A stretch of 64,000 bases of DNA from Deinococcus seoulensis (lineage in GTDB: Bacteria > Deinococcota > Deinococci > Deinococcales > Deinococcaceae): assembly GCF_014648115.1 (NCBI RefSeq), contig NZ_BMQM01000018.1, positions 1 to 64,000 of the forward strand, given 5' to 3'. The notes under the pieces are model-generated. The model ran no database searches and was not told the origin of the DNA. It was given only the letters and a program-made list of their open reading frames with translations. Each line of letters opens with the position of its first letter. The first letter of the stretch is position 1. A program made the position numbers and the translations under genes. Shown here in pieces: positions 47,504 to 61,478 of the stretch.

Positions 47504-49426
47504 TCAGCCGCGCACGAGTTCCAGGATCCGCTCGCCGTACTTGCGCAGACGCTCGGGGCCCATGCCGCGCACCTCGTGCAGGTCGGCCTCGGTGTACGGC
47601 ACGCGGCGCGCGATCTCGGCCAGGGTCGCGTTGCTCGCCACGATGAACCGGCTGATCTCCTGCCGCTTGGCCTCGGCGTTCCGCCAGTCACGCAACCGGG
47701 CGTACACCTCCGCCTGCTCTTCACTGAGGTTCGCGGCCGGATCCTCCCTGCCGCCCGGCAGGTCCGGCGTGAGCATCACGGGCGTCGCGTCCGCCTCCAC
47801 CGGCGCCGGACGGTCCCGCACGGGACGCCCCGCACCCCGCTCGGAACGGCCATCGCCGCGCCCGCCAGCGCGGCCCTCGGAACGACCCCGCGCGGCGCGG
47901 CCCTCCGTCCGGGTGTCCGGCGCGGCAGCTTCAGGTTCCCCGGCCGTCGGCGCGTCCGGCAGTTCCGCCTCCGGCAGCGTGTCCGCCCCGCCCGTACTGA
48001 TCGGCGCGGGCAGCGGCGCAGGCACGCTGTCCGGCGTGCTGGACGGCGAATCGCTGAACACGATCTCCGGCTCCCAGGTTTCCTCCGGCGCGTCCGTCGG
48101 CCCGGCCACCGGCGTGGCGTTCACCTGCACAGGGGCCACCTGCGCGGGCGCCACCTGTGCGGGCGCCTCGAAGGTCACGCGCTCGGGCTGCGCCGCACCC
48201 GGCAGGTCACGGCCCCGCTCGCCCGGACGGTCGGCCGGACGATCAGCAGGGCGACCCTGCGGGCGGGCGTCCTCTCGTTGCGGCGCGTCCCGCTGCGGCA
48301 GGTCACGCGCCGCAGCCTCCCTGGCAGCACTGTCCCTGACTGAACTGTCCCTGGGAGCAGCGTTCCTGGGTTCACTGTCGCTGCGCTCGTCCGGGCGGCC
48401 CTCCCGCCGGAACTCGTCGCGGCGGAACTCGTCACGGCGGCCACGCGAGAACCGGTCCCCGCCACGGTCCTGGCGGTCACGGCGGCCAGCGCGGAACTCG
48501 CGGCGTTCCTCGCCCCGCCCCTCACCTCGCCCCTCACCACGCCCGCCGCGCGCCGCGTCCTCCTGGGCAACCTCCGGTTCGCGCGGCGCGGAACCCTCCT
48601 GCGCGGCGCCCGGCCGGTCCCCCTGGCTGGCCGCCTCGCCCTGCACCAGCGTCAGGGTCACGCTCAGGTCCTCCAGGCCCGGCGTGACCAGCACGCCCCC
48701 GCCCACGCTGCGCGCGGCGGCCAGCACCCCACCCGAGGGCGCGACCGTGTCGGCCACGGCGTCCGGGGCCAGCAGCAGCGCGGTCGGCCCGGCCGGTTGC
48801 GCCGCGCCGCCCAGCCGCTCGGCCAGTTGCGCGGTCGTGCGGGCCGCGCGGGCCAGTCGCAGCGGCAGGGTCGCGGCGTCCCGCAGGGCCAGCGACACGC
48901 TCAGGTCACTGGGCGGCGCGCCCACCACGTCCGGGCGGCGGCCCTGCCCGAACAGCACGGCCAGCGGGGCGTCCCCGTGACCGGTCAGGGTGACGCTGTC
49001 GCGGTACACGACCAGCGCCGCGCCGCGCCGCAACCAGTCCCCGCCAGGAGCGAGGGTCGCGTCGGCAATCACGGGCACCCCGGCGCGGCGGGCGCGGTCC
49101 AGGTCGTCCGCGCCGGGTTCCATCAGCCACACGGCGCGCGCGCCGCGCCAGTCGGCGTCGAGGGTCGCGGCGGCCAGTCCGGCGTCCGCCAGGGCGTCCC
49201 GGTCGAAGCGCACGCGGGGGTCCACGCGCAGCGTGCCGCCGCCCAGTTGCGCGGCCAGCTGGCGGGCCAGGGCGGCGTGGTCGCGCAGCAGCACGCCCCA
49301 GTCGGCGCCTTCCAGCGCGGCCAGCGCGCCGGCCAGCCGGGCCTGCGGGTCGCCGCGTTCGGCGTGCAGGCGCACGAGGCGGGCGTCAGGACGCAGGGAG
49401 GCAGGAGCATCAGTCATACCCTCCAT
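47504..49426 (-). CDS. HRDC-domain protein fused to a degenerate PLP-enzyme fold
   Basis: About 640 residues; ATG 49426 or 49417. The N-terminal 240 residues align by eye with the cystathionine gamma-synthase family: [41 protein letters not shown] parallels VxVDNTFATP...GADxVxHSATKYxGGHGD, but the PLP-binding Lys is replaced by Leu, so it is probably inactive. A long Arg/Gly/Asp-rich disordered middle ([29 protein letters not shown]) looks like an RNA/DNA-binding RGG tract. The last 70 residues are an HRDC domain ([34 protein letters not shown]). Possible role in DNA repair; inferred. Confidence 0.8.
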   Translation of the reverse strand: MEGMTDAPASLRPDARLVRLHAERGDPQARLAGALAALEGADWGVLLRDHAALARQLAAQLGGGTLRVDPRVRFDRDALADAGLAAATLDADWRGARAVWLMEPGADDLDRARRAGVPVIADATLAPGGDWLRRGAALVVYRDSVTLTGHGDAPLAVLFGQGRRPDVVGAPPSDLSVSLALRDAATLPLRLARAARTTAQLAERLGGAAQPAGPTALLLAPDAVADTVAPSGGVLAAARSVGGGVLVTPGLEDLSVTLTLVQGEAASQGDRPGAAQEGSAPREPEVAQEDAARGGRGEGRGEGRGEERREFRAGRRDRQDRGGDRFSRGRRDEFRRDEFRREGRPDERSDSEPRNAAPRDSSVRDSAAREAAARDLPQRDAPQREDARPQGRPADRPADRPGERGRDLPGAAQPERVTFEAPAQVAPAQVAPVQVNATPVAGPTDAPEETWEPEIVFSDSPSSTPDSVPAPLPAPISTGGADTLPEAELPDAPTAGEPEAAAPDTRTEGRAARGRSEGRAGGRGDGRSERGAGRPVRDRPAPVEADATPVMLTPDLPGGREDPAANLSEEQAEVYARLRDWRNAEAKRQEISRFIVASNATLAEIARRVPYTEADLHEVRGMGPERLRKYGERILELVRG

Positions 49427-49553
49427 TGTGACGCACCCGGCGCAGCGGTTGGAATAGCGGGCAGGTGCGGCAACGTTCACGCGCCCGAAAGGCCCAGACC
49501 CTTACAAAGTGCCGCCCGGAAACGCGCCATGCTGGGAGTGAACGGAGGTCTTC

Positions 49554-50762
<1,209 letters not shown>

Positions 50763-50781
50763 ACGGCAGGCCGCACAGAAA

Positions 50782-50815
50782 GCCGCTGGCGCATTCACGC
50801 TGCCAGCGGCCTTTT
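50782..50815 (+). terminator. Intrinsic terminator after the VWA gene
   Basis: GCCGCTGGC/GCCAGCGGC perfect stem followed by CTTTTC. Confidence 0.85.
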
Positions 50816-50858
50816 CTGATGTCCTGCCTGATGTGCTGTTCGGTGGCGGGCGGGTGCC

Positions 50859-51311
50859 TCAGCCCATCTTGACGAACATGGGCGGTTTGACGCCCACCAT
50901 GCGGGCCATGACCCACACCTGGCCCTTGTGGTGCGCCTCGTGCGTGATGATCATGTCGAGCAGGGCGGTGACGGGCATCTCGCGGCCGCCGAAGGCCGGG
51001 ACGCGGCGGGCGAGGTCGTCGTCGCTCAGGGCGCTGATGGCGGCCAGGGCCAGTTCGTTGGTGTCCCACAGGCGGCCGCGCGCCTCGGTGAGGGTCTGGC
51101 TGGGTTCCGGGGCGGGCGCGGGCGCCTGTCCCTGGATCATGCTGAGGAAGCGGGTGGCACTGACCGACAGGTGGTCGGCCTGCGCCATGAAGTTCATGCC
51201 GCCTTCCCAGGCGCTGAAGCCGCCCTGGTCCTCGGGCAGTTGATCGTAGAGGTCCATCAGGGCGGCGCGGTGCATCTGGAAGGCGCGGGCGTAGTTCGCG
51301 GATCGGGTCAT
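50859..51311 (-). CDS. DinB family protein
   Basis: 150 residues from ATG 51311, supported by TATGCT 7 bases upstream. [16 protein letters not shown] and [25 protein letters not shown] carry the metal-binding histidines of the DinB/YfiT four-helix bundle. Third DinB gene in the window, different from the two in the purine operon. Probable thiol-dependent metalloenzyme; substrate unknown. Confidence 0.85.
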   Translation of the reverse strand: MTRSANYARAFQMHRAALMDLYDQLPEDQGGFSAWEGGMNFMAQADHLSVSATRFLSMIQGQAPAPAPEPSQTLTEARGRLWDTNELALAAISALSDDDLARRVPAFGGREMPVTALLDMIITHEAHHKGQVWVMARMVGVKPPMFVKMG

Positions 51312-51329
51312 GAATGGCAGCATAAAGGG

Positions 51330-51355
51330 GCGGCCCCCACGTGTGTGAGGGCCGC
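51330..51355 (-). terminator. Hairpin between mscL and the DinB gene
   Basis: GCGGCCC/GGGCCGC stem just after the mscL stop on the minus strand, followed by CCCCTTTATG, which already contains the next promoter. Likely ends mscL transcription. Confidence 0.45.
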
Positions 51356-51381
51356 GCTTCAGTCTGTGCTGGGACGGGGGT

Positions 51382-51759
51382 TCAGCGGGCGCGCAGGGCG
51401 TCGCGGATTTCCATCAGGAGTTTCTCTTCGTTGCTGGGACCGGCGGGCGCGGCCTCGACCGGCTTGGCGAGGCGTTCGCGGAACTTGTTGTAGGGCACGA
51501 CGACCACGAAGTAGATGACGGCCATGGTGAGCAGGAAGGTGATCAGGGCCGTGATGAACAGGCCATAATCGAAGTCCACGCCGTCGACCGTGAATTTGCC
51601 GCCGACGGCGCCGCCGCCCGTGACCAGTTTGATCAGGGGGTTGATGAAGGCGTTCGAGAAGGCCGTGACGAGCGCCGCGAAGGCCGCGCCGGTGACGACG
51701 GCGATGGCGAGGTCGACGATGTTGCCACGCATGATGAAATCCTTGAATCCGCTGATCAT
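51382..51759 (-). CDS. mscL: Large-conductance mechanosensitive channel
   Basis: 125 residues, two helices. GFKDFIMRGNIVDLAIAVVTGAAFAALVTAFSNAFINPLI and FLLTMAVIYFVVVVPYNKFRERL are the pore and outer helices. It opens under membrane tension to release solutes on osmotic downshock. The C-terminal helix EEKLLMEIRDALR is typical. Confidence 0.96.
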   Translation of the reverse strand: MISGFKDFIMRGNIVDLAIAVVTGAAFAALVTAFSNAFINPLIKLVTGGGAVGGKFTVDGVDFDYGLFITALITFLLTMAVIYFVVVVPYNKFRERLAKPVEAAPAGPSNEEKLLMEIRDALRAR

Positions 51760-51954
51760 GCGTGAAGTTTTACACTCCTTTCATTGGATGGCAATGCAAT
51801 TCACATAAGGTTGTCTAGTTTACTTTGGGGGTGATGTGGGGTATTTCAGGTCCAGAAGCGCCATTTTCTGCTACCAATCGCAGACAACCCCCCCCAGCGG
51901 GCCATACCACTTGCGCCTCCCGCCCTCATCAGGCCAGAGCGCCCGCACCAGACG

Positions 51955-52548
51955 TCAGGTACGCGGCCCGGCCGCAAGCCGCAGGGTGTCACGCGCGGCG
52001 TCCTGCTCGGCGCTTTCCATCATGCGCGCCCCCCGCATGGTCGCCCCGACCACCAGACCACCCGCGATCAATATGAGGTTCTTCAGGATGTACTGCCCTT
52101 CCAGGTTCGGGACCAGCGGCACGAACTTGAACGTCTCGGCGGGAAAGAACACCAGCGGCAGGAACGTCCCGGCCATCTGCGCGAACAGCAGCAGCAGCGT
52201 GACCCGCATGAACCGGCCCGTCAGCAGGCCCAGCCCGATCAGGCACTCCCAGGTCGCCAGGACCGGCAGGCTCACCTGCGGCGGCACCAGCCCGAACGTC
52301 AGGACCGAGATGGTCCGCGTGGCGAGCGCCTCGGCGGAACTGAGACCCGGAAAGAACTTCTGCGCGCCGAACCACACGAAAATCAGCCCCAGCGCCAGCC
52401 GCAGCAGCGTCACGCCGTGCCGCACCCACCAGCCCACCAGCCGCAGTTCAAGGGCGTCCACCTTCTGCGCCAGTGGCGCGGCGTCCCGGCGGGGCGGAAC
52501 GGTCAGGGTGGCCGCGAGGCGCGATTCGATAAAGGGTGTTTTTCGCAT
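51955..52548 (-). CDS. DoxX/YkgB-like (DUF417) membrane protein
   Basis: 197 residues from ATG 52548 with GGAGG. RLVGWWVRHGVTLLRLALGLIFVWFGAQKFFPGLSSAEALATRTISVLTFGLVPP, ATWECLIGLGLLTGRFMRVTLLLLFAQMAGTFLPLVFFP match YkgB/DoxX-type four-helix proteins, which are linked to redox or stress responses. The long N-terminal cytoplasmic tail is Pro/Arg-rich. Confidence 0.8.
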   Translation of the reverse strand: MRKTPFIESRLAATLTVPPRRDAAPLAQKVDALELRLVGWWVRHGVTLLRLALGLIFVWFGAQKFFPGLSSAEALATRTISVLTFGLVPPQVSLPVLATWECLIGLGLLTGRFMRVTLLLLFAQMAGTFLPLVFFPAETFKFVPLVPNLEGQYILKNLILIAGGLVVGATMRGARMMESAEQDAARDTLRLAAGPRT

Positions 52549-52982
52549 GGTGGAACCTCCGGCGCGTGGCCTGGAACGTGACGTGTCCTGGAAGAAGTGG
52601 CCTGGAACGTGAATCGGTGACGGTGAAATCCAGGCTGACCGCGTGAAGGATTCACCGCCGCCGCCCGGCCTGCCCCGAACACTTGCCGGGTCCTGAACAG
52701 TCATATGCGCCGCAGTCCCGATCGGATGACGGGCCGGTCAGTCTGGCCGCCACATGAAGGTCGCGCCAACCGTCCGGGCATCCACGCGTAGCACCGACCC
52801 GGCGCCATCCAACCGTCCGTTTCAACGATCAACGCGGGCTGGCACGACGGAAAACACCCGGCGCGCGACCGGGCACTGCTGTCCATCGGGCCCAGACCAC
52901 GACAGGGGCGGCAGCCTCAGCCGGGGGCAGATGTGCGCCCGCTGAGGCCGCCGCCCCCGTTCCCTGCCCTGTCCCTTTCCGC
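52549..52982. other. Gene-free stretch with a long hairpin
   Basis: No convincing gene in 434 bases. 52905-52921 (GGGGCGGCAGCCTCAGC) pairs with 52941-52957 with one mismatch, a 17-bp stem just past the stop of the minus-strand DUF512 gene; it could end that transcript although no T-run follows. Confidence 0.5.
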
Positions 52983-54503
<1,521 letters not shown>

Positions 54504-54646
54504 AACACATCACCCCTTTTCGGGACTCCAGTGGCGGCCCCGCATCAAGCACAACAGCATAACAACCCGTTACAGGGCCGGGTGTGAGTCAAAGCGGGAT
54601 TGGCGGAGGAAGGCACGAACGCCGCCCCCGCACCCAGCGTTCCGGC

Positions 54647-55111
<465 letters not shown>

Positions 55112-55154
55112 GGTGGGTCTCCTCGGAAAGGGGATGAAGTGTGGGTGATGGGTG

Positions 55155-55266
55155 GTGAAGCTGCGGGCGAACCCCTCCGCCCTTCGGGCACCTCCCCTCA
55201 AGGGGAGGCAGGGGTGTGTCCTTGGCTCCCCTTGAGGGGAGCTGGCGGCGAAGCCGACTGAGGGGT
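55155..55266. repeat. Family E repeats, copies 2 and a partial inverted copy
   Basis: 55217-55266 repeats the unit at 34373 (GGCTCCCCTTGAGGGGAGCTG, CGGCGAAGCCG). 55155-55212 is a partial relative with CCTCCCCTCAAGGGGAGG. They fill the ribBA-ribH spacer. Confidence 0.8.
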
Positions 55267-55268
55267 TC

Positions 55269-56470
<1,202 letters not shown>

Positions 56471-56474
<4 letters not shown>

Positions 56475-57232
56475 AGCACGCCTCCTTCCACGATCGGCGA
56501 GTCTGAGGGTCCAAGGGTCTGAGAGTCCGAGGAACAACCCGCCCCCTCAATCCGCCCCTTCGACCCTTCAGACTTCAGACCTTCAGACCCTTCGACCCGT
56601 TGACCCACCTCCCAGTCGCGCATCAGGATCAGCCGCTCGACGTACTTGGCCATCTGGTCGGCCTCCAGATTCACCTGCGTGCCCGCCGCCCAGGTGTGCA
56701 GGGTGGTGACCTCCAGCGTGTGCGGCACGAGCCACAGCGTGAATTCGTCCGGGCGCAGGTCCGCGCGGCTGCCCGCCGGACCCCCTGCGTCCACGACGGT
56801 CAGGCTCACGCCGTCCACGGTGACGCTCCCTTTCGGCACGAGGTACCGCGCGAGGTGCGGCGCGGCGCGCACCGTCATGGTGTACGCGCCGGGCTGGGCG
56901 TCCACGCGCAGGACCGTGCCCACGCCGTCCACGTGCCCGCTCACGACGTGCCCGCCGAAGCGCGCGTGGGCGGTCATGGCGCGCTCCAGGTTCACCTTGA
57001 CGCCCTCCCGCCAGTGTGGGGCGGTCTTGGCGAGCGTCTCGCGGCTGAGGTCCACGGTGAAGCCCGTCGCGTCCCAGGTGGTCACGGTCAGGCAGGTGCC
57101 GTTCACGGCGATGCTCTCGCCCAGTTCGACGTCCGCCCACATGCGGGCGGGCTGGATGGTGACGGTCAGGTTCCCCTCGTTCTCGGTGGTGCGGGCGATC
57201 TGCCCGACCTGTTCGATGATTCCAGTAAACAT
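56471..57232 (-). CDS. ribE: Riboflavin synthase, alpha chain, with a repeat-encoded tail
   Basis: 253 residues; the family core ends near residue 208. Two tandem lumazine-binding halves: [12 protein letters not shown]...NGTCLTVT...[10 protein letters not shown] and [13 protein letters not shown]...[12 protein letters not shown]. The last 45 residues ([19 protein letters not shown]...) are encoded by a heptamer-type intergenic repeat that has become part of the gene. The stop overlaps ribBA. Confidence 0.94.
56487..56605 (-). repeat. GGTCTGA heptamer-type repeat, family G, inside the ribE end
   Basis: Phased units such as GGGTCGAAGGGTCTGAAGG, with complementary CCTTGGACCCTCAGACTC downstream, form a long imperfect hairpin. 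It is translated as the ribE tail. Confidence 0.75.
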
Positions 57233-57291
57233 GCTTTGACCTCGGGTGGAGGCAGGGGCGCACTCGCCGCTCCTCCACGGGGAAGGAAGCT

Positions 57292-58395
57292 TCAGACGCG
57301 CGGGATGCCCTGCAGCAGACCGGTGATCAGGACGTCCGGGCCGAGGGTTTCGACCGTCACGTCCTGCAACGCCTGCGCCTCGTGCATGGGGCGCGCGGGG
57401 CCGGTCAGGGGGCTCAGGCCCGCGCCGAGGAGTTTCGGGGACACGAACACCCGTACCTCGTCCACCAGTCCCTGCGCTAAGAAGGCACTCAGGAGGGTCG
57501 GGCCACCCTCCAACAGCACGCTGCTGAGGCCCAGGCCCACCAGTCCGCTCAGGGCGTCCGGCAGCGAGTCGGCGCGCTGCACGGTGATCCCGGCGGCCTC
57601 GTGCGCGGTCGCGTCGGCGTCCGGGGCGGTCACGAGCACCGCGCCGTCGCGCCACGCGCGGGCCTGCGGGTCGCTCGACGCGCGGCGGTCGAACACCACC
57701 GGGCGCGGGTCCCGGCCCCCCGGCACGCCACGCGTCGTCAGTGTCGGATCGTCCAGCCCCAGCGTGCCGCTCCCGACCGCGATGGCGTCCAGTTCGTCAC
57801 GCCAGCGCATGGTGCGCTCTCGGGCCTCCGTGCCGCTGACCGCGCCGTTACCCTCGTCCAGCGCGGCCACCTTGCCGTCCAGGGTCATGGCGTACTTCGC
57901 CACCACCCACGGGCGGCCCCGCACGATCAGACTGCGGAAGCCCGCCTGCTGCCGCACGGCCTGGGCCTCCAGCACGCCCACCGTGACCTCGATCCCGGCG
58001 TCCCGGAGCCGCTGCACGCCGCGCCCCGCCACCAGCGGGTTCGGGTCCAGCGCCGCCACGACCACCCGCCGCACGCCCGCCGCGATCAACGCGTCCGCGC
58101 AGGGCGGCGTGCGCCCGTGATGACTGCACGGTTCCAGCGTCACGTACGCGGTGGCCCCACGCGCCTGCTCGCCCGCGCCTTGCAGGGCGAACACCTCCGC
58201 GTGCGGCTCACCGGCCCTCGGGTGGAAGCCTCGCCCCACCACGTCCTCGCCCTGCACGATCACGCAGCCCACGGGGGGATTCGGCGCGGTGCGGCCCAGT
58301 CCTCTGGCAGCCTCCGCCAGCGCAAGCGTCATGAACCGCTCGTCTACCGGCAGTGCCGCCGCCACCCCTGCGGGTGGAGCATTCACTTCATACAT
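57292..58395 (-). CDS. ribD: Bifunctional riboflavin deaminase/reductase
   Basis: 367 residues. Zinc deaminase motifs GEPHAEVFAL and EPCSHHGRTPPCADAL, then the reductase RYAMTLDGK-like KYAMTLDGKVAA and SSVLLEGGPTLLSAFLAQGLVDEVRVFVSPKLLG. First gene of the rib operon, directly controlled by the FMN riboswitch upstream. Confidence 0.97.
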   Translation of the reverse strand: MYEVNAPPAGVAAALPVDERFMTLALAEAARGLGRTAPNPPVGCVIVQGEDVVGRGFHPRAGEPHAEVFALQGAGEQARGATAYVTLEPCSHHGRTPPCADALIAAGVRRVVVAALDPNPLVAGRGVQRLRDAGIEVTVGVLEAQAVRQQAGFRSLIVRGRPWVVAKYAMTLDGKVAALDEGNGAVSGTEARERTMRWRDELDAIAVGSGTLGLDDPTLTTRGVPGGRDPRPVVFDRRASSDPQARAWRDGAVLVTAPDADATAHEAAGITVQRADSLPDALSGLVGLGLSSVLLEGGPTLLSAFLAQGLVDEVRVFVSPKLLGAGLSPLTGPARPMHEAQALQDVTVETLGPDVLITGLLQGIPRV

Positions 58396-58432
58396 GGTCT
58401 GTCGCCACCTGCTGGGGGGCAGGCAGCGTTCC

Positions 58433-58640
58433 TCCTTCTCTCATCCGGACTGAATGGGCCACAGGCTCGGGGACGGCCCCTCGCCTTTCTTGATCCGCCT
58501 GAGCGTCTCTGCGCGCCATAACACCGTCGGCTCCGGAATCTCACCGGATCGGGCCTGCGCGTGGTGCAGTCTGCGCGGGCTTCGCGGGCTGAGGCTCACG
58601 CCATCACCGCCGGTAGGGAATTCCACCCCACCCCGAAGGA
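58433..58640 (-). ncRNA. FMN riboswitch (RFN element)
   Basis: On the minus strand: CTTCGGGGTGGGGTGGAATTC, CCCTACCGGCGGT, then GATCCGGTGAGATTCCGGAGCCGACGGT and GTCCGGATGAGAGAAGGAGG, the conserved RFN strings in order. The final AGGAGG is in the closing helix, so FMN binding could mask a ribosome site or affect termination before ribD. It controls ribD-ribE-ribBA-ribH. Confidence 0.95.
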
Positions 58641-58804
58641 AGCGGCCCACCCGAGAGCGGGCCACCTAGAAATTAACAGGCTTTCCCGGAACGGGTGTGG
58701 GAGAAATCAGACACCCGGCGGGGGACAATCCGCCACGCGCCATGGCGTCTGCTGAACGCAGCAACGCATCCTCTCCCCCTTTCCACGCTGCTGGAGGCCA
58801 CCCC

Positions 58805-59560
58805 ATGAAGACCATGCTCCTCACCGGAGGCAGCGGCGTACTGGGCCGCGCCCTCCTGCCTGCCCTGGAGGGCCGCGCGGACGTGCGCGTCCTGTCGCGC
58901 CACGCCGACCCCCGCCCCGCCTTCCGGCAGGGCGACCTGCAGACCGGCGCGGGCCTCGCGGACGCGCTGCGAGGCGTGGACACCGTCATTCACGCGGCCA
59001 GCCAGCCGTCGCGGCCCCAGTCGGACGTCGAGATGACCGGCGTGCTCCTCGCGGCAGCGCGGGAGGCGGGCGTGCGGCACGTCGTGTACGTCAGCATCGT
59101 GGGCTGCGATCAGGTGCGGGCGTTCCCGTACTACCGCGCCAAGACCCAGACCGAGGCGCTGGTCGCGGCGGGCGGCGTGCCGTTCACGGTGGTGCGCGCC
59201 ACGCAGTTCCATGAGTTCGTGGCGTTCATGCTGTCGCGCCTGACCCGCGCGCCGCTGCTGCCCCTGCCGGGCCTGCCCCTCCAGCCGGTGGATGTCCACG
59301 CCGCCGCCGCGCAGATCGCTCAGGTCGCGCTGGGTGCCCCGCAGGGCCGCGCGCCGGACATCGTCGGGCCGCAGGTGCTCGCCCTGCCGGACCTCGCCCG
59401 CACCTGGGCCGACGCGACCGGCACCCGCACCCGCGTCCTGCCCGTCCCCGCCGCGCGGCGCTTCACGCCCCTCACCCGCCCGGACCTGAGCGGCGTGGGC
59501 CGCACCTGGGCGCAATGGCTCGCGCAGGAGGCCACGCGCCCCAACCCCTACGCAGGCTGA
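58805..59560 (+). CDS. NAD(P)-binding atypical SDR / NmrA-like protein
   Basis: 251 residues from ATG 58805 with GGAGG upstream. TMLLTGGSGVLGRALLPAL is the Rossmann Gly-rich loop; VDTVIHAAS, VRHVVYVSIVG and PYYRAKTQTEALV with Tyr/Lys follow. It resembles NmrA/YwnB-type reductases or regulators. Its 3' end overlaps the convergent gene by 13 bases. Confidence 0.85.
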   Translation: MKTMLLTGGSGVLGRALLPALEGRADVRVLSRHADPRPAFRQGDLQTGAGLADALRGVDTVIHAASQPSRPQSDVEMTGVLLAAAREAGVRHVVYVSIVGCDQVRAFPYYRAKTQTEALVAAGGVPFTVVRATQFHEFVAFMLSRLTRAPLLPLPGLPLQPVDVHAAAAQIAQVALGAPQGRAPDIVGPQVLALPDLARTWADATGTRTRVLPVPAARRFTPLTRPDLSGVGRTWAQWLAQEATRPNPYAG

Positions 59561-60354
59561 GCCGGGCGGGGCGGCTGGTCGGCATTCAGGTCCACCAGTT
59601 CCGACTCCTGCCCCCCGCGCCAGATGAACACGCGTCCGGCGCGGGCGATCAGCAGCCGCCCCCGGCGGTCGAGGTCGGCCCAGGTGGCACCCTCCAGATC
59701 GGGCGACGGGCCTTCCGCCAGCCAGCGGTACCGGACGAAGCGGTGGTACCGCTGATCGCTGATGAAGTTCATTTCCAGTGCCCCCTTGCGCAGCGTGAAC
59801 GGGTGCGCTTCCCCCATGCCGATCCACTGCTCGGGCTCGTGCGTGACGCGCCAACCGGTCCCTTGAAGCGTCGCCGTCAGGGGATTGACCCCTTGCCTCC
59901 CTGGCGCGTGCAAAACCACGAACCCGGGTGGGTGGATCAGTTGCTGTCTTGTCAGGTCGGTGTGGTTGACCTGGATCGTGCGTGAGTCCCGGAACGCGCC
60001 GCCTCCGCTCCAGCCGTCCGAGGCGTTCCACAGTCCGATGGCGTGCACCTGCGGCGGTTTCGACAGGGCCGTCCAACTCCACATCCTGACGCCGTAGCGT
60101 TCCATTGCCAGCGCCTGCTGCCGCTTCGATTCGTTCCGCGCGGCGTACAGCAGGTGCTCGCCGTCGGGCGAGAGGTCGCTCATCCACTCGTACAGCCGCC
60201 CCTGGAACCACGATCCGGGTGTCAGGGTGTCGGTGGCGGTGTCCCACAGGTACACGCGCGTCCACTGCGAGGGGCCGCGCCGGAAGAGCACCACGCGGTC
60301 GGCCTCGCTGGCGAGCAGGCCCCAGATGCGCGCCGGGACGAGTCCCTTCTTCAT
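59548..60354 (-). CDS. Hypothetical protein, possible beta-propeller
   Basis: 268 residues. VYLWDTATDTLTPGSW, SDLSPDGEHLLYAARNE, WADLDRRGRLLIARAGRVFIWRGG look like WD/TolB-type blades. No signal peptide. Its ATG overlaps the sirtuin stop (ATGA), so the two are co-translated; its 3' end overlaps the SDR gene. Family not recognised. Confidence 0.7.
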   Translation of the reverse strand: MKKGLVPARIWGLLASEADRVVLFRRGPSQWTRVYLWDTATDTLTPGSWFQGRLYEWMSDLSPDGEHLLYAARNESKRQQALAMERYGVRMWSWTALSKPPQVHAIGLWNASDGWSGGGAFRDSRTIQVNHTDLTRQQLIHPPGFVVLHAPGRQGVNPLTATLQGTGWRVTHEPEQWIGMGEAHPFTLRKGALEMNFISDQRYHRFVRYRWLAEGPSPDLEGATWADLDRRGRLLIARAGRVFIWRGGQESELVDLNADQPPRPAQPA

Positions 60355-61085
60355 TCCAGCAGGGCGGCGAGTCCGCGTGACGCGACGTCCCGCACCACGT
60401 AGGTCATCTGGTGCGAGATCTCGGTGTCGGTGGGGTTGATCTCGATGGCGATCCCGCCGCGCCGCAGGGTCTCGGCGGCCAGGCCGGCGGCGGGGTACAC
60501 GGCGCCGCTCGTGCCGATGACCAGCGCGACCTCGGCGGCGGCGAAGGCGTCCTGCGCGGCTTCCAGGGCGTTCTCGGGGAGGTACTCGCCGAACCAGACG
60601 ACGTTGGGCCGCATGCGGTTCCCGAGCGGGGAGGTGGGCGGCGTGACCAGCTCAGCGGGCGCAGCGAGGGGGAACGTCTGCCCCGTGACCTCGTCCCGGC
60701 CGCTGAGGAGGTTGCCGTGCAGTTCCACGACCCGCCCGCCGTGTGTGCCGCTGCCCGCGCGGTGGTGCAGGCCGTCCACGTTCTGCGTGGCCAGGAAGAA
60801 CCCCGCGCCTTTCTGTACCTCCAGCCGCGCCAGCAGGTCGTGCGCGCCGTTCGGCTGCGCGGCCAGCACGTCACGGTAGCGGCCCGCGTACCACTCCCAG
60901 ACCATCTCGGGGTCGCGGCGGTACGCGGGCGGACTGGCGAGGTCCTCGGGCCGGAAGCGCGCCCAGTGGCCGGTCTGCGCGTCCCGGAAGGTGGGGATGC
61001 CGCTCTCGGCACTGACGCCCGCGCCGGTCAGCACGGCAACGCGGGAGGCGGCTTGCAGGGCGGTGCGGGCAGCAGCGAGATCCAT
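60351..61085 (-). CDS. Sirtuin-type NAD-dependent deacylase lacking zinc cysteines
   Basis: 244 residues from ATG 61085 (TACCCT 6 bases upstream). GAGVSAESGIPTFRD, ATQNVDGLHHRAG, VELHGN with catalytic His, VVWFGEYLPENALE, VIGTSGAVYPAAGLA, IEINPT are sirtuin motifs. The segment after VELHGN (LLSGRDEVTGQTFPLAAPAEL) has no CxxC pairs, so the usual structural zinc is absent. Likely class III/bacterial type protein deacylase. Followed by the propeller-like gene. Confidence 0.9.
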   Translation of the reverse strand: MDLAAARTALQAASRVAVLTGAGVSAESGIPTFRDAQTGHWARFRPEDLASPPAYRRDPEMVWEWYAGRYRDVLAAQPNGAHDLLARLEVQKGAGFFLATQNVDGLHHRAGSGTHGGRVVELHGNLLSGRDEVTGQTFPLAAPAELVTPPTSPLGNRMRPNVVWFGEYLPENALEAAQDAFAAAEVALVIGTSGAVYPAAGLAAETLRRGGIAIEINPTDTEISHQMTYVVRDVASRGLAALLE

Positions 61086-61478
61086 GAGGGCAGGGTAGCC
61101 CGAACCCGGATGGCCACGCTGCCTCAACTCCGGCAGGGGTCAAAGTGGTTCAGGGCTCCCCGGTGGTGCCAGGGAGCCCTGATGTGGGTGGGGCTGACCG
61201 TTCAGCCTGGGGGCCGCGCGCCGGAGTGACCGGGTCCGTGGGTGCCCTGCGTCCAGGATTTGATCGAGCCTTGCAAGCTTGAGCGCTGAGCGTTCATGGA
61301 AAGAGGGTTGAGAGGTGTGAAGGCTGTCACCTGAACTGTCAACTTTGAGTGTTCAGCGGCCCCCCTGTGGGGGGTTGGTGCAGAAGACATCCAGTTTCCG
61401 GAAGTCAGGGAGTTAACCACATGACCCTGTGGTCGGGGCGGTCACGGCGCGCGCCGTTCGAACGGCCAGCCCCGGCCC
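61086..61478. other. Gene-free stretch with hairpin
   Basis: Carries the -10 TACCCT of the sirtuin gene (minus, 61092-61097) and a perfect GGGCTCCC/GGGAGCCC hairpin at 61155-61181. A 72-codon frame at 61202-61420 lacks a ribosome site and protein-like composition. The rest shows nothing. Confidence 0.5.

Noticed and set aside
61202..61420. 72-codon minus-strand ORF
   Set aside because: No ribosome site, no promoter at leaderless distance, composition not protein-like.
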